Positions 62,953 to 64,000 of a stretch of DNA of 64,000 nt are shown in pieces. The DNA lies in assembly GCF_003626755.1 (NCBI RefSeq), contig NZ_RBCJ01000003.1, forward strand, positions 873,859 to 937,858, read 5' to 3'. Each line of letters opens with the position of its first letter. The first letter of the stretch is position 1. The translations under genes were made by a program, and so were the position numbers. The notes under the pieces were generated by a model, which ran no database searches, was not told where the DNA came from, and worked only from the letters and a program-made list of their open reading frames with translations. The stretch is from Ulvibacterium marinum. GTDB taxonomy: Bacteria; Bacteroidota; Bacteroidia; Flavobacteriales; Flavobacteriaceae.

Positions 62953-64000
62953 ATGAGGCATTTTTTGAGACTTCTTACAGTTTTGGTAATGCTCTGGGGG
63001 TGTTCCTCCTCGGATAATGGAACAACTATGAGTGATGATGTTGATCCTGGACCACCCTCGGAAAGCTTTGAGCGAAGGCCTATGTTGGTCAGCTGGGCGG
63101 ATAATATTATCATTCCGGGATACGAAGCGTTCACCGATGAGCTGGACAAGCTTCAGAGCGCTTTTGATGACTTCAAGCAAGATTCCAATGAAGCCAACCT
63201 CGTAGCTTTTCGAACAGCTTGGCTAAATGCATATTTGATGTGGCAACGTGTTGATATGTTCGAAATAGGTCCTGCGGAAAATGTCGGGCTCCGATTGAAC
63301 GTTAACATCTACCCTGTCGATTTTGAGAAAGTGGAGCAGCATGTGGCTTCCGGTGAATACGATTTAACTTTACCCTCCAATCGGGACACAAAAGGTTTTC
63401 CGGCATTGGATTATTTAATTAATGGTCTTGGGGATTCAGATGCCGATATCGTTTCCAAATACAATGAACTGGCGAGTAAGGACAATTACATAGCCTATGT
63501 GGAAGCTGTTCTGGCCGACATGCAACAGCTTTCAAATACCGTACTTTCGGATTGGAAAGAAGGTTATCGGGATACCTTTGTTAACAATGACGGATCCTCT
63601 TCCACTGCCTCGGTCGATCGATTTGTGAACGATTATATTTTCTACTACGAAAAGTTTCTAAGAGCCGGAAAGATGGGTATTCCGCTAGGAGTCTTCTCCG
63701 GAACCCCAATACCGGAAAATGTGGAGGCCTACCACAAAGGAGATGTTTCAAAACAACTTTTCTTGGAAGGTTTGGACGCTGTCCAGGACTTTTTTAACGG
63801 ACGACATTTCACCTCATCCACCACTGGTGAAGGTTTGGCTTCCTATTTAGATGCCTTAAATGCCCTTAAAGGAGGAGAAGATCTTAATAGGATTATCAAC
63901 GATCAATTTGATACCGCCCGGGAATCTGTTAATGGATTGGGTGCCTTCAGAACGGAAATAGAAGACAATACGCCCCCCACCACTATGTTGCAGGCCTATG
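62953..64000 (+). CDS. Imelysin-family lipoprotein (3' end outside window)
   Basis: 349 codons are present and the frame is still open at base 64000. Lipoprotein signal VMLWGCSSSDN (Cys17). Imelysin features: ADNIIIPGYEAFTDELDKLQ, then TAWLNAYLMWQRVDMFEIGP, the core DTKGFPALDYLINGLG, and FYYEKFLRAGKMGIPLGVFS. GFPALDYL stands where classical insulin-cleaving membrane proteases have the GxHxxE motif; Bacteroidetes members are seen as iron-uptake proteins, not proteases. Downstream partners cannot be seen. Confidence 0.92.
   Translation, partial: MRHFLRLLTVLVMLWGCSSSDNGTTMSDDVDPGPPSESFERRPMLVSWADNIIIPGYEAFTDELDKLQSAFDDFKQDSNEANLVAFRTAWLNAYLMWQRVDMFEIGPAENVGLRLNVNIYPVDFEKVEQHVASGEYDLTLPSNRDTKGFPALDYLINGLGDSDADIVSKYNELASKDNYIAYVEAVLADMQQLSNTVLSDWKEGYRDTFVNNDGSSSTASVDRFVNDYIFYYEKFLRAGKMGIPLGVFSGTPIPENVEAYHKGDVSKQLFLEGLDAVQDFFNGRHFTSSTTGEGLASYLDALNALKGGEDLNRIINDQFDTARESVNGLGAFRTEIEDNTPPTTMLQAY

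Noticed and set aside
62911-63180. Minus-strand ORFs at the right end of the window
   Set aside because: They are antisense to the imelysin gene, whose long frame from 62953 to the window edge has clear family motifs.
1-64000. tRNA, rRNA, CRISPR arrays, insertion sequences or prophage genes
   Set aside because: Read through on both strands; no cloverleaf-like ends, spaced direct-repeat arrays, transposases, integrases or phage structural genes were seen. Short or divergent tRNAs could still be missed by eye.

Overview
The window is a chromosomal segment of a member of the Bacteroidota, most likely a marine Flavobacteriaceae. The evidence is a SusC/SusD pair, a DUF3276 PUR-family protein, a DnaJ with only two CxxCxGxG motifs, a NusB of about 315 residues, many promoters of the form TTG-N18..22-TAnnTTTG, few Shine-Dalgarno sites, frequent TTG/GTG starts and AT-rich DNA. 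I cannot name the genus. I saw no rRNA, tRNA, phage, insertion sequence or CRISPR array; this looks like core genome with a few accessory patches.

Layout. 1-2.9 kb: the end of a thioredoxin-like gene followed by apbE, a tiny DUF4266 lipoprotein with a Gly/Cys tail and a DUF3570 protein, arranged as an operon. 3-6.7 kb: prfA, pyrF, a small conserved protein, an alpha/beta hydrolase and a secreted protein of unknown role. 6.7-13.7 kb: an orphan susCD pair with a membrane-anchored AraC-type regulator, bracketed by three copies of a conserved repeat that look like regulator sites. 13.8-20.6 kb: a predicted small RNA, DUF4197, purU, a four-helix-bundle protein, Lrp, MscS, a secreted hydrolase, a DJ-1 lipoprotein and a DUF1684 lipoprotein. 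20.7-23.6 kb: a nitrogen operon (P-II, ammonium transporter, outer-membrane barrel) behind a tandem inverted-repeat operator. 23.8-30.5 kb: crcB with small membrane proteins, a MazG-like enzyme, ilvE, DUF4920, mnmD, a TIGR01777 protein, grpE and dnaJ. 30.5-36.1 kb: a second predicted small RNA, then a compact five-gene operon (ABC ATPase, permease, MscS, outer-membrane barrel, sigma-54 activator lacking a DNA-binding domain). 36-47.4 kb: PPK2, an M28 peptidase, a cyclophilin-FKBP fusion, two tandem microproteins, cspA, AraC/SDR, peroxiredoxin, YfiT, GNAT/cupin/thioredoxin and PlsC. 47.5-64 kb: M14 peptidase, PUR protein, ABC exporter, nusB-DUF1573-yajC, a Tat-exported Gfo/Idh oxidoreductase, pepT, pyrD, HMG-CoA lyase and the start of an imelysin/DUF4856 locus.

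The least expected items are not the large genes. They are (i) three related single-span microproteins of 27-59 residues, (ii) two promoter-to-terminator units of 85-100 nt that look like free-standing small RNAs, (iii) the 33-bp direct-repeat element present three times around susCD, and (iv) two 26-bp inverted repeats spaced 52 bp apart upstream of the P-II/amt operon. All are read directly from the sequence; their functions are inference.
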